Part shown: positions 1 through 7,864 of the stretch, in pieces
How positions within the stretch are numbered: the stretch's first letter is position 1
How the letters are laid out: every line of letters begins with the position of its first letter
Assembly: GCA_011391745.1 (NCBI GenBank)
Contig: JAABPX010000036.1
Span: 1 to 41,196 of the forward strand
Reading direction: 5' to 3'
Source of the DNA: Comamonadaceae bacterium
Lineage (GTDB): Bacteria > Pseudomonadota > Gammaproteobacteria > Burkholderiales > Burkholderiaceae_C
DNA length: 41,196 nucleotides
The notes under the pieces: generated by a model
Told to the model about the DNA's origin: nothing
Seen by the model: the letters and a program-made list of their open reading frames with translations, nothing else
Database searches by the model: none
Program-made: the position numbers and the translations under genes

Positions 1-554
1 ATCAAAAAGCGCGGTGTGTGTTCAAAGTCAACTTCGATGGGGCTGGCTGTGGTGCCGCGACGTGCGACGGGTAACAGGTTCTTGCTGTCCCAGATTCCGT
101 TCGGGTAGCCAATGAACGTCACCGACTCAACAGCATCGAGTTCACTTAGCTGCTTTGCGTTCGGGATATTTTCTGTACCGACGGATCTAAAGAACAAATC
201 AACCCCGTGATGCTGCTTCACGAATTGGACGAGGGGTAAAAGGGCACAAATGGCAATGTCAACATTTTGGTCAGGATGCCCAAACCAAAGTTTTGCCCAC
301 TCTTGAGAATCGATTTTTAGGTTGTAACCGTCTCCCAGCGTTGGCAAGCCATCTTTCCGCTTCAAGAAGGACAGCGACCCTTCTTGCATCCCCATAACAA
401 CATGCTTGTTAGTGACGATAAACGGGTATTCGTGACCGCCGACCTTGTGTGCGAAGAAAAATCCCGTGCCTGACCCGTGATCGCCATTTGTGGTCACCGT
501 GTCGATGCGTATGGTGGTAAAGAAAAGCTGTTCGGCGATTGAGTTGACTTGCAT
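1..554 (-). CDS. Trypsin-like serine protease domain protein, partial (C-terminus outside window)
   Basis: Read directly from the minus strand: an open frame starts at ATG 554 and runs off the left edge (184 codons seen). A GGGAG ribosome site lies 5 bases before the ATG. The visible part resembles the first half of a trypsin-fold peptidase: a GSGTGFFF strand (about residues 27-34), the IVTNKHVV strand with the candidate catalytic His51, and NVDIAICAL with the candidate Asp99. IGYPNG at 148-153 is typical of the strand before the active-site loop. The catalytic serine (GSSGSP type) would lie beyond the edge, so activity cannot be judged. No signal peptide is seen, suggesting a cytoplasmic protein. 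Base composition is more AT-rich than the rest of the window and the gene abuts tRNA-Ser, which suggests horizontal acquisition. Soluble trypsin-like proteins of this kind are often found in accessory islands, but the partners here are unknown. Confidence 0.75.
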   Translation of the reverse strand, partial: MQVNSIAEQLFFTTIRIDTVTTNGDHGSGTGFFFAHKVGGHEYPFIVTNKHVVMGMQEGSLSFLKRKDGLPTLGDGYNLKIDSQEWAKLWFGHPDQNVDIAICALLPLVQFVKQHHGVDLFFRSVGTENIPNAKQLSELDAVESVTFIGYPNGIWDSKNLLPVARRGTTASPIEVDFEHTPRFL

Positions 555-715
555 GCATGCTCCCTTGCGCTGTGTGACGTGCTAAGAATGTGCTAAATGA
601 GGTGCTTTTTTACCCATTGCACCAAGCACCGAGTCACCAGGCTTTAGCTGCTATTTAGCGCTATTTCACAAACGCTTTGGATGTGGCTGAAACTGCGCTA
701 AGTTGTTGTTTTCAT
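555..715. other. AT-rich spacer between tRNA-Ser 3' end and protease gene; possible attachment-site flank
   Basis: No gene is seen in these 161 bases. The stretch is AT-rich and has several TAGC/GCTA-type short repeats, for example around 645-665 and 692-702. It begins directly at the encoded CCA end of tRNA-Ser. tRNA 3' ends are classic integrase targets, so the stretch may be the edge of an integrated element. No integrase gene and no second copy of the tRNA 3' end are visible in the window. Confidence 0.35.
579..596. repeat. Two direct copies of GTGCTAA, 11-base period
   Basis: GTGCTAA occurs at 579-585 and again at 590-596, exactly one helical turn apart, 25-42 bases upstream of the protease ATG at 554. 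The spacing suits a protein binding on one face of the helix, so it may be an operator of the protease gene or an integrase/excisionase arm site. The function is inferred only. Confidence 0.35.
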
Positions 716-803
716 TGGCGGAAGCTTAGGGATTCGAACCCTAGAAACCTTTCGGTTTGCCGGTTTTCAAGACCGGTGCAATCGACCACTCTGCCAAGCT
801 TCC
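716..803 (-). tRNA. tRNA-Ser (anticodon TGA)
   Basis: An 88-base class II tRNA with CCA encoded. Read on the minus strand, the 7-bp acceptor stem is GGAAGCT/AGCTTCC with discriminator G. The anticodon loop is CTTGAAA, flanked by CCGGT/ACCGG, and there is a long variable arm and a GGTTCGAATCC T-loop region. TGA reads UCA/UCG-type serine codons. Its 3' end faces the AT-rich left edge of the window. Confidence 0.97.
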
Positions 804-912
804 AATGAATAACCTACAACGTATTTCAAGACTGCTGGTTTAAACCACTCACCCAAGTCTCCGAGTGTGGTGACAACCCCAGTATTCTAGCGCGATGGGT
901 GAGAATGCTGAC

Positions 913-1273
913 ATGAAATCCTTGGCCGCCAACTTGAGCACCCTGTTCACCGATGTCCCGTTCTTGGAGCGGTTTGCTTTGGCCCGTGAGGCCGGGTTTT
1001 TGTGGGTGGAGTGCCAGTTTCCCTATGTGGCCAGCGCAGCGGCGGTAGGCTTGGTCATGAAGCGTGCGGGTGTTCGCCTGGTTTTGCTCAACCTGCCCGC
1101 TGACGGCGTGAGCGCCCAAGGGGCTTGGCGCACCTTGGTGGACAACATTCGGTTCGCCGCCGATGCCCTGTCAACCCACGGCGGTGGGCTGCGAATACTT
1201 CCCCAAAAACACAGGCCCTGGTGGCACCCAAGCCGGTTTGGCTTGGTTGACCGCTCAGGGGTTTCGCGCTTGA
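913..1273 (+). pseudogene. hyi: Hydroxypyruvate isomerase remnant with two internal deletions
   Basis: Three pieces of a Hyi-like protein lie in order. The first is an N-terminus starting at ATG 913 (LAANLSTLFTDVPFLERF, then EAGF and QFPY). The second, after an in-frame loss of the middle, is the TLVDNIRFAADAL helix normally found near the centre of the protein. The third, in another frame from about 1184, is the family's C-terminal VGCEYFPK...AGLAWL ending at TGA 1273. The remnant is about 360 bases against roughly 780 for an intact gene. An open frame running 895-1344 is produced only by reading through the second junction into the wrong frame. Hyi interconverts hydroxypyruvate and tartronate semialdehyde in the glyoxylate-to-glycerate route, and the next gene is the kinase of that route, so the location fits a decayed operon member. 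Confidence 0.8.
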
Positions 1274-1294
1274 CGTTTTTTTACCGCCAACACC

Positions 1295-2605
1295 ATGACT
1301 TTTCACACCCAAGACCCCCGCCAACTGCTGCGTCATTTGTTTGACGTGGCGGTTCAACGCGCCTTGCCTGCACACACCTTGGCTGCGCACCTGCCTACCC
1401 CTCCGCGAGGGCGCACCGTGGTTGTGGGGGCGGGCAAGGCCGCCGGTGCCATGGCGCAGGCGGTGGAGCGGCATTGGCCTGCCGATGCCCCCCTCGGTGG
1501 TGTGGTGGTGACCCGTTACGGCCACACGCCACCGCGCCCCGAAGGCCTGTTGTCGCGCATCGACGTGTTGGAGGCAGCGCACCCCGTGCCTGACGCGGCG
1601 GGCGTGGCCGCCGCCGAACGCATCATGGCCACGGTGGCCCATTTGAGCGCCGACGATTTGGTGTTGTGCCTGATTTCGGGTGGCGGCTCGGCCTTGCTGA
1701 CCGCACCGTCCGAAGGCCTGAGTTTGGCCGACAAACAGCGCGTGAACCAACAGTTGCTGGCGCGTGGCGCGAGCATCCTAGAGATGAACACACTGCGCAA
1801 ACACCTCTCGCGCATCAAGGGCGGGCGTTTGGCCGCGGCCTGCGCGCCAGCGCGGGTGGTCACGCTGACCATCAGCGACGTGCCGGGTGACGATGTGAGC
1901 GTGATCGCCAGTGGCCCAACCGTGCCCGATGCCAGCACCTGCGCCCAAGCCTGGGAGATCGTGCAGCGTTACCGCATCGACTTGCCCGATCCGGTGCGGC
2001 AGGCCCTGTGCAGCGGGGCGTTGGAGACGCCCAAACCGGGTGATGCGTGTTTTGAAGGGCACACCGTGCGGCTGATCGCCACCCCACAAGAAAGCCTGCT
2101 CGCTGCCGCCGAGGCGGCGCGGGCCTTGGGCTTGAATGCGTATGTGCTGAGCGACGAGATCGAAGGCGAGTCGCGCGTGGTCGGGCAAGTGCACGCCGCG
2201 CTGGCGCGATCCACCGCCTTGGGCCGCAGCGCTTTTAGCGCACCCTGTGTGATCCTCAGTGGCGGGGAAACCACCGTCACCCTGCAACCGCGCCAAGCGG
2301 GCCAAGCCAAAGGGCGCGGCGGGCGGGCCGGTGAGTTTTGTATGGGCTTGGCGCAAGGCTTGGCTGGGCATGACCGGGTCTGGGCCTTGGCCGCAGACAC
2401 CGATGGCATTGATGGCGTGGAGGCCAACGCCGGTGCCTTGGTTACGCCCGACAGCGTGGCCCGAGCCTACGCCTTGGGCTTGACGCTCGACGACCATCTG
2501 GCCCGCAACGACGCCGTGGGTTTTTTTGAGCCATTGGGCGATTTGGTGGTCAGTGGCCCGACCCACACCAACGTCAACGACTTCCGGGCGGTGTTGGTGT
2601 TGTGA
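1295..2605 (+). CDS. ttuD: Glycerate 2-kinase / hydroxypyruvate reductase-type protein (MOFRL family)
   Basis: A 436-residue protein, full length for the TtuD/GckA family (DUF4147 N-terminal domain plus MOFRL C-terminal domain). Seen: the GAGKAAGAMAQAVE motif near residues 46-59, ISGGGSALLTAP near 128-139, HLSRIKGGRLA near 169-179, ILSGGETTVTL and AADTDGIDG in the C-terminal half. The family phosphorylates D-glycerate to 2-phosphoglycerate; older literature also names it hydroxypyruvate reductase. Here it would deliver glyoxylate-derived glycerate to glycolysis. It follows the hyi remnant by 21 bases. No gcl or glxR is present in the window. Its 3' end overlaps the convergent guaD end by 32 bases. 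Confidence 0.92.
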   Translation: MTFHTQDPRQLLRHLFDVAVQRALPAHTLAAHLPTPPRGRTVVVGAGKAAGAMAQAVERHWPADAPLGGVVVTRYGHTPPRPEGLLSRIDVLEAAHPVPDAAGVAAAERIMATVAHLSADDLVLCLISGGGSALLTAPSEGLSLADKQRVNQQLLARGASILEMNTLRKHLSRIKGGRLAAACAPARVVTLTISDVPGDDVSVIASGPTVPDASTCAQAWEIVQRYRIDLPDPVRQALCSGALETPKPGDACFEGHTVRLIATPQESLLAAAEAARALGLNAYVLSDEIEGESRVVGQVHAALARSTALGRSAFSAPCVILSGGETTVTLQPRQAGQAKGRGGRAGEFCMGLAQGLAGHDRVWALAADTDGIDGVEANAGALVTPDSVARAYALGLTLDDHLARNDAVGFFEPLGDLVVSGPTHTNVNDFRAVLVL

Positions 2606-3914
2606 AGGCTTGGCCTTGAATGATGGTGTGCGCAATCAAGCGCTCGTCGCCCAGCACGATCAGGGCGAACAGCCATTCGGCCAAGGTCTCGGTTTGCGTG
2701 GTGCGCCGCGCCAGCAGAGGCGTGGCTTGTGGGTTGAGCACCACAAAGTCGGCTTCGCAGCCGGGCAGCAGGTTGCCCACTTTTCCAGTGAGGTCCAGCG
2801 CGGCGGCAGCGCCCGCCGTGTGTTGCCACCACAGGTGTTCGGGCGCGAGGCTGATGCCGGGGCGCCCCACACTTTGCCGCGCCACGGTGTAGGCCGCGTG
2901 CATGGTGTGAAACGGGCTGAAGCTGGTGCCGCCGCCCACGTCGCTGGCCAAGCCGTAGCGCAGACCGGCCATGTCCGAGGCGGGGTAATCGAAAAAACCA
3001 CTGCCCAAAAACAGGTTGCTGGTGGGGCTGACGGCGGCGGCGGCACCCACTTCGGCCATGCGACGGCGGTCGGCTTCGTCCAGGTGAATGCAGTGGGCGT
3101 ACACCGAGCGCTGGCGCAAAAGGCCTGCGCGGTCGTACACGTCCAGATAGCTGCGCGCTTCGGGGAACAGTTCTTTCACCCAGCGGATCTCGTCCACGTT
3201 CTCGGCCACGTGCGATTGAATCCACACATCCGGAAACTGCTGCGCGATCTCGCCCGCGCCGTGCAGTTGCTCGCTGCTGCTGGTGGGCGCAAAGCGCGGT
3301 GTGATGGCGTAGCCCAGGCGGTCCACGCCGTGCCAGCGGCGGATCAGGTCTTCGGTCTGGCGCAGGCTCAAAGCCGTGTCGCTGTCGCGCAGGCCGTCGG
3401 GGCTGTGGCGGTCTTGCAGCACCTTGCCGGTGACCATGCGCAGTCGGCGCTTTTGCGCCTCCATCATGAAAGCATCGACCGACTCGGGGTGCGCGGTGGC
3501 AAAACACAGCGCGGTGGTCACGCCGTGGCGCATCAGCTCGTCCAGAAAAAACGCACTCACCTCAAGCGCGTAGGCCGGGTCGGCAAACTGCTTTTCGTGT
3601 GGAAAGGTGTAGTGCTCCAGCCAAGGCAGCAAGCCTTCGGCGGGCGAGCCGATCACGTCGGTCTGCGGGTAGTGGATGTGCAGGTCGACAAAGCCGGGCG
3701 TGATGCACAGACCGGGCCAGTGGGTGGTGGGCAGATCGGGGTATTGCGCGGCCAACTCGCGGTAGGGGCCGATGGCCTGGATGCGGACGACGCCGTCGGC
3801 CTCGCGGGTGGTCACCAGCAAGCCGTCGCTTTCGTGGTGGGCTTCGGGCTGGCTCGGGTCGGGAAACCACAGCAGCCCAGAACGCCAGCCTTGAAAATTG
3901 GAATAGGAAGTCAT
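2574..3914 (-). CDS. guaD: Guanine deaminase
   Basis: A 446-residue amidohydrolase, the usual length for GuaD, which converts guanine to xanthine and ammonia in the cytoplasm. The metal-binding DLHIHYPQTD motif is at residues 77-86. SHVAEN lies near the middle, followed by VYAHCIHLD, then SPTSNLFLGSG and ASDVGGG, which supply the remaining metal and guanine ligands of this family. The product is the substrate of the xanthine dehydrogenase encoded just upstream on the same strand (xdhA-xdhB, 82-base gap), so the three probably form one catabolic unit. The gap holds a perfect short palindrome. The 3' end overlaps ttuD tail to tail. Confidence 0.95.
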   Translation of the reverse strand: MTSYSNFQGWRSGLLWFPDPSQPEAHHESDGLLVTTREADGVVRIQAIGPYRELAAQYPDLPTTHWPGLCITPGFVDLHIHYPQTDVIGSPAEGLLPWLEHYTFPHEKQFADPAYALEVSAFFLDELMRHGVTTALCFATAHPESVDAFMMEAQKRRLRMVTGKVLQDRHSPDGLRDSDTALSLRQTEDLIRRWHGVDRLGYAITPRFAPTSSSEQLHGAGEIAQQFPDVWIQSHVAENVDEIRWVKELFPEARSYLDVYDRAGLLRQRSVYAHCIHLDEADRRRMAEVGAAAAVSPTSNLFLGSGFFDYPASDMAGLRYGLASDVGGGTSFSPFHTMHAAYTVARQSVGRPGISLAPEHLWWQHTAGAAAALDLTGKVGNLLPGCEADFVVLNPQATPLLARRTTQTETLAEWLFALIVLGDERLIAHTIIQGQAFTTPTPPGSR

Positions 3915-3962
3915 CGGTAGAAGAAGCTCGGGTCAGTGTGTCGCAAGCTGTATAGGCGGAAA

Positions 3963-3987
3963 TTAATTGGAATCTGACCCCAATTAA
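3963..3987. repeat. Short palindrome of the AATTGGGGTCAGA type between xdhB and guaD
   Basis: Perfect 8-base arms TTAATTGG (3963-3970) and CCAATTAA (3980-3987) flank the 9-base centre AATCTGACC. From memory, this AATTGG...TCTGACCCCAATT motif recurs between genes in many proteobacteria, often near REP-associated transposases; I could not check this. It has no T-run on the guaD side, so it is not a convincing terminator. Confidence 0.6.
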
Positions 3988-3996
3988 ATGTAGCCA

Positions 3997-6291
3997 TCAT
4001 GGGGCAAGGATAGCGTTCAGCACGCGCTCGGGTGTGGCGGGTGTGTCCAGGCGGATGGGCTTGCGGCCTGGGCGCGTGGCGGCGATGGCGTCACGCAGGG
4101 CCTCAACCACGCTGATGGCCAGCATGAAAGGTGGTTCGCCCACGGCCTTGCTGCCGCCCACATTGTCCTCAACGTTGGCTTCGTGCCACAGATGGATGTT
4201 CAGTTGTGCAGGCATGTCGGCGGCGGTGGGGATTTTGTAAGTGCTGGCCCCCTTGGTGAGCAACTCGCCTTTGGCGTTCCACACCAGTTCTTCGGTGGTG
4301 AGCCAGCCCAGGCCTTGCGCAAAGCCGCCTTCGATTTGGCCGATGTCGATTTCGGGGTGCAGGGAATGCCCCACGTCGTGCAGGATGTCGGTGCGCAGCA
4401 CGCGGTACTCGCCCGTCAGGGTGTCGATGGCCACTTCGCTGCAGGCCGCGCCGTAGGCGAAGTAATAAAACGGTCTGCCGGTCAGGGTGGCGCGGTCGTA
4501 GTGGATTTTGGGCGTGGCGTAAAAGCCGTCGCTCCACAGCTGCACGCGTTGGCCATAGGCGTATTGCACGGCCTCGGTAAAGCTGCGCTGGCGCACGGGC
4601 GTGATGACCTGGCCGCCTTCAAAACGCACATCGTCAGCCGAGCAAGCATCGGCCTTGGCGATGCAGGCAGCGATGTTGTGGCGCACCTGCAAGGCGGCGT
4701 TTTCGGCGGCGCGGCCATTGAGGTCGGTGCCGCTCGAAGCCGCCGTGGCGCTGGCGTTGGCCACCTGGTCGGTGTCGCTGGCGCTGGCCTGCACCTGGGC
4801 AGCGGGCAAGCCGAGCACGCGGGCTACCAGCCCGCACACCTTGGTGTGCAGGCCCTGGCCCATTTCGGTGCCGCCGTGGTTCACGCGCACACTGCCGTCG
4901 GTGTAGACCGAGACCACCGCCCCGGCTTGGTTGAACTGCGTGGCGGTGAAGCTGATACCGAACTTGACCGGCGTGAGCGCCAGGCCTTTTTTAATCACGT
5001 TGTGCTCGGCGTTCCAATCGCTGATGGTTTGGCGGCGCGCGCGGTAGTCGCAGCGCTCGGCCAGTTGTGTCATCAGCGGGTGCAGGATGTTGTCTTCCAC
5101 CTTCATGCCGTAAGGCGTGGTGTCGCGTTCGCCTATACCGTACAGGTTGGCGAGTCGCACATCGAGTGCGTCCATGCCGAGGTGCCTTGCGATGTCGCCC
5201 ATGACGGTTTCGATCAGCAGCACGCCCTGCGGCCCGCCAAAGCCGCGAAACGCGGTGTGGCTTTGGGTGTGGGTTTTGCAGCGGTGCGAGGTGATGTGCA
5301 GGTCGCTCAAAAAGTAAGCGTTGTCGGTGTGGAAGATCGCCCGGTCGGCCACCGGGCCGCTTAGGTCGGCGCTGTGGCCGCAGTGCGCCAACTGCACCGA
5401 GTCGAGCCCCAGCACGCGGCCACTTTGATCAAAGCCCACCTGCCAGTCGTGGCTGAAGGGGTGGCGTTTGCCGGTGATCAGGATGTCATCGCCCCGGTCC
5501 AGCCGCATCTTCACCGGGCGGCCAAACTTGTGCGCGGCCAGCGCGGCCCACACGGCCAAATGCCCGGCCTGCGTTTCTTTGCCGCCAAAACCGCCGCCCA
5601 TGCGCCGACACACCACGCGCACCTGCGACAGTGGGATGTGCAGCGCATGCGCCACCCAGTGCTGCACCTCGCCGGGGTGTTGCGTGCTGCTGTGGATCAG
5701 CCAGTGGCCGTTGTCTTGCGGAATGGCGTAGGCGATCTGGCTTTCCAAATAAAAGTGTTCTTGCCCGCCGATCTCCAGCGAGCCTTGCAGGCGATGCGGG
5801 GCTTGGGCCAGCGCTTGCGCCGCATCGCCGCGCCGCACCGTGACCTTGGGTAGCACAAAGCTGCCCGCTTGCAAGGCCTCGCGGGCGTGCAGCAGGGGCG
5901 GCTGTTGGGTGGTTTGCAGCCGCATTTGCCGGGCTGCTTGCCGTGCTTGCGTGTGGCTGTGGCCCACCACCAAGCCCATCACCTGGCCGACGTGCATGAG
6001 TTGCGGGCCGGCAAAAATGGGTTCGTCGTGCACAAAGGTCGCCAGCAGCGGGTCACCGGGAATGTCTTGTGCGGTGACCGTGCCCACCACACCGGGCGCG
6101 GCCAATACCGCATCCAGGTCCATGGCGATCAGCTGGGCGTTGGCCAAGGGGCTCATCAGCGGCGCGGCGTGCAGTGTGCCCTCCACCAGCGGCAGGTCGT
6201 CGATGTAGCTGGCGCGGCCTTGCACCTGCGCGGTGGCGCTTTCGTGAAAGCGCGGGCGGCTGATGTCGGCGGTGTTGGATGGCGTGTTCAT
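3997..6291 (-). CDS. xdhB: Xanthine dehydrogenase, molybdopterin-binding subunit
   Basis: A 764-residue molybdenum-cofactor subunit. Start at ATG 6291 was chosen because it overlaps the xdhA stop as ATGA and begins at the usual N-terminus; a longer open frame reaches further upstream but only inside xdhA. Seen: GQEHFYLE near 176-182, the cofactor loop GGGFGGKE at about 232-239, FRGFGGPQG, and the C-terminal VGEPPFML with the expected catalytic Glu near 719. It hydroxylates hypoxanthine/xanthine to urate together with the Fe-S/FAD subunit. The enzyme family needs the XdhC chaperone to insert sulfurated cofactor, and no xdhC is found in the window. Confidence 0.95.
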   Translation of the reverse strand: MNTPSNTADISRPRFHESATAQVQGRASYIDDLPLVEGTLHAAPLMSPLANAQLIAMDLDAVLAAPGVVGTVTAQDIPGDPLLATFVHDEPIFAGPQLMHVGQVMGLVVGHSHTQARQAARQMRLQTTQQPPLLHAREALQAGSFVLPKVTVRRGDAAQALAQAPHRLQGSLEIGGQEHFYLESQIAYAIPQDNGHWLIHSSTQHPGEVQHWVAHALHIPLSQVRVVCRRMGGGFGGKETQAGHLAVWAALAAHKFGRPVKMRLDRGDDILITGKRHPFSHDWQVGFDQSGRVLGLDSVQLAHCGHSADLSGPVADRAIFHTDNAYFLSDLHITSHRCKTHTQSHTAFRGFGGPQGVLLIETVMGDIARHLGMDALDVRLANLYGIGERDTTPYGMKVEDNILHPLMTQLAERCDYRARRQTISDWNAEHNVIKKGLALTPVKFGISFTATQFNQAGAVVSVYTDGSVRVNHGGTEMGQGLHTKVCGLVARVLGLPAAQVQASASDTDQVANASATAASSGTDLNGRAAENAALQVRHNIAACIAKADACSADDVRFEGGQVITPVRQRSFTEAVQYAYGQRVQLWSDGFYATPKIHYDRATLTGRPFYYFAYGAACSEVAIDTLTGEYRVLRTDILHDVGHSLHPEIDIGQIEGGFAQGLGWLTTEELVWNAKGELLTKGASTYKIPTAADMPAQLNIHLWHEANVEDNVGGSKAVGEPPFMLAISVVEALRDAIAATRPGRKPIRLDTPATPERVLNAILAP

Positions 6292-7751
6292 GCAAGGGCC
6301 TCCAGTCGAACGGTGGTGTGCCCGGTGCTCTCCAGCCAAGCGCGGCGCAGCAGTTGGGCCAAGAGTTGGCGGCGGTAATCGGCGCTGGCGCGCAAATCGC
6401 TGAGCGGCGAAAACTCTTGTGTGATGGCGGCCTGCGCGGCTTGTAACGTGGCTTCGTTCCAAGGCTGGCCCACCAGCGCGGCCTCGGTCTGCACCGCCCG
6501 TGCGGGCGTGGCGGCCACGCCGCCCGCGCCGATGCGTGCTTTGGCGATGTGCCCACCTTGTACATGCAATTGCACCGCCAAGCACACAGCCGAAATGTCG
6601 TCTTCCTGCCGCTTGGACACCTTGTACGCGCCCAACCATTCGCCGGGGGCAGGGCGGGGCACCACCACCCAGGCCAGCACCTCGTCGGCAGCCAGCAGGC
6701 TTTGGCGGTAGCCGGTGTAGAACTGGTCCAGCGGTACGTGGCGGTGTACGGTGCGGCCTTTTCGCCAAGCCATCAGCACCACCTGCACGCCCAGCGCGAT
6801 CAAAAGCGGCATGCTGTCACCAATCGGCGAGCCGTTGGCCACGTTACCACCCAAGGTGCCCGACTGGCGCACCGGCCAGCCCGCAAAGCGCTCGCCAAAG
6901 GGCGCGATCACCGGGCGGTCAACAGCCAGCGCTTCAAACGCGTCTTGCAAATTCACCGCTGCGCCAATGGCGATGTGGTGTGCGTAGTGCTCCACCCGGC
7001 GCAGCTCGGCCACGCGGGTGAGGTCAATGATCTGCGGTAGGCGGCGCAGGCCCTGCGTGATCCACAGCCCGGCGTCGGTGGCCCCGGCGATCAGTTGCGC
7101 TTGGGGGTGCCGGGCACGGGCTTGCAGCAAAGCGGGCAAGGTGCTGGGGCGCAGGTAATGGCCATCGGTCTTTTCGGTGGCCGCCAGCTGGTGCAGCGCC
7201 GCCACGATGGGTATCTCATCCACGGCCTGCGCGGCATCCGCCTGCAGACTGCAAGCCGCCTGCACGATGGGCCGGTAGCCGGTGCAGCGGCACAAGTTGC
7301 CCGACAAGGCTTCGTGTGCGCGGTGTTTGTCCACGGTCTGGCCTTGCGCCACGGTGCGCTGGTACAGCGCAAACAAGCTCATCACAAAACCGGGTGTGCA
7401 AAAGCCGCATTGCGAGCCGTGGCACGCCACCATGGCTTGCTGCACCGGGTGCAGTGTGCCGTCACGCTGGGCCAGATCGGCGGCGGTCCACAGCGCCAGT
7501 CCGTCGATGGCATGCGCAGGCTTGATGCAGCTGTTGACAGCGCGGTACTGCAAACGCCCGTCGACCGCTTCGGCCACCACCACGGTGCAGGCCCCGCAGT
7601 CACCTGCAGCGCAACCCTCTTTGGTGGCGGTCAGGCGCAGGTCTTCGCGCAGCAGGTCGAGCAGGGTGCGGTCGGGTGGTACATTGCTCAAATTCATTGA
7701 GCGCTCACGGTGCCAGAAACGCAAAGGTTGTTCGGAAAGTATCGATTTCAT
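6288..7751 (-). CDS. xdhA: Xanthine dehydrogenase small subunit ([2Fe-2S] and FAD domains)
   Basis: About 487 residues. With start ATG 7751, the first [2Fe-2S] cluster uses EGCAAGDCGAC (Cys47, 52, 55) and Cys75. The second cluster uses CGFC (115, 118) and CRC (154, 156). The FAD domain begins near HYLRPSTLPALL and contains LIAGATDAGLWI. It passes electrons from the molybdenum site to NAD+. An upstream in-frame ATG at 7775 adds 8 residues; neither start has a clear ribosome site, and family homology begins only at LRFWHRE, so the start is uncertain. It is transcribed divergently from the LysR gene, the usual layout for regulation from a shared region. Confidence 0.93.
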   Translation of the reverse strand: MKSILSEQPLRFWHRERSMNLSNVPPDRTLLDLLREDLRLTATKEGCAAGDCGACTVVVAEAVDGRLQYRAVNSCIKPAHAIDGLALWTAADLAQRDGTLHPVQQAMVACHGSQCGFCTPGFVMSLFALYQRTVAQGQTVDKHRAHEALSGNLCRCTGYRPIVQAACSLQADAAQAVDEIPIVAALHQLAATEKTDGHYLRPSTLPALLQARARHPQAQLIAGATDAGLWITQGLRRLPQIIDLTRVAELRRVEHYAHHIAIGAAVNLQDAFEALAVDRPVIAPFGERFAGWPVRQSGTLGGNVANGSPIGDSMPLLIALGVQVVLMAWRKGRTVHRHVPLDQFYTGYRQSLLAADEVLAWVVVPRPAPGEWLGAYKVSKRQEDDISAVCLAVQLHVQGGHIAKARIGAGGVAATPARAVQTEAALVGQPWNEATLQAAQAAITQEFSPLSDLRASADYRRQLLAQLLRRAWLESTGHTTVRLEALA

Positions 7752-7841
7752 GGGAGAGACAAGCGTTGTTGACATGGTGGTCAGCCCAAAGGTTTTACCA
7801 TCCTAGGCCAAAGCCGCCGCATGCTTCATGTGCTCGTCGCC

Positions 7842-7852
7842 ATAACGCTTAT
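7842..7852. promoter_or_regulatory. Candidate LysR-type binding palindrome in the xdhA/lysR intergenic region
   Basis: ATAACGCTTAT is an interrupted palindrome (ATAA-CGC-TTAT) 12 bases before the LysR start, in the divergent region 7752-7864. LysR regulators usually bind imperfect T-N11-A palindromes close to their own start. The match is short and could be chance. Confidence 0.3.
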
Positions 7853-7864
7853 CGGAAAACGGAT

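Noticed and set aside
895..1344. A 149-codon open frame as an intact small gene
   Set aside because: Only its first part matches hydroxypyruvate isomerase; after about 1183 it is in the wrong frame relative to the recognisable C-terminal fragment and runs into the glycerate kinase start.
2526..3920. A 464-codon plus-strand frame opposite guaD, and similar long frames opposite xdhB (4183-5364) and pepN (20363-21382)
   Set aside because: All mirror real genes with intact catalytic motifs and have biased shadow-type composition with no ribosome site.
3963..3987. Palindrome as a rho-independent terminator between xdhB and guaD
   Set aside because: The arms are AT-rich with a 9-base loop and there is no following T-run, and guaD would be separated from its pathway partners.
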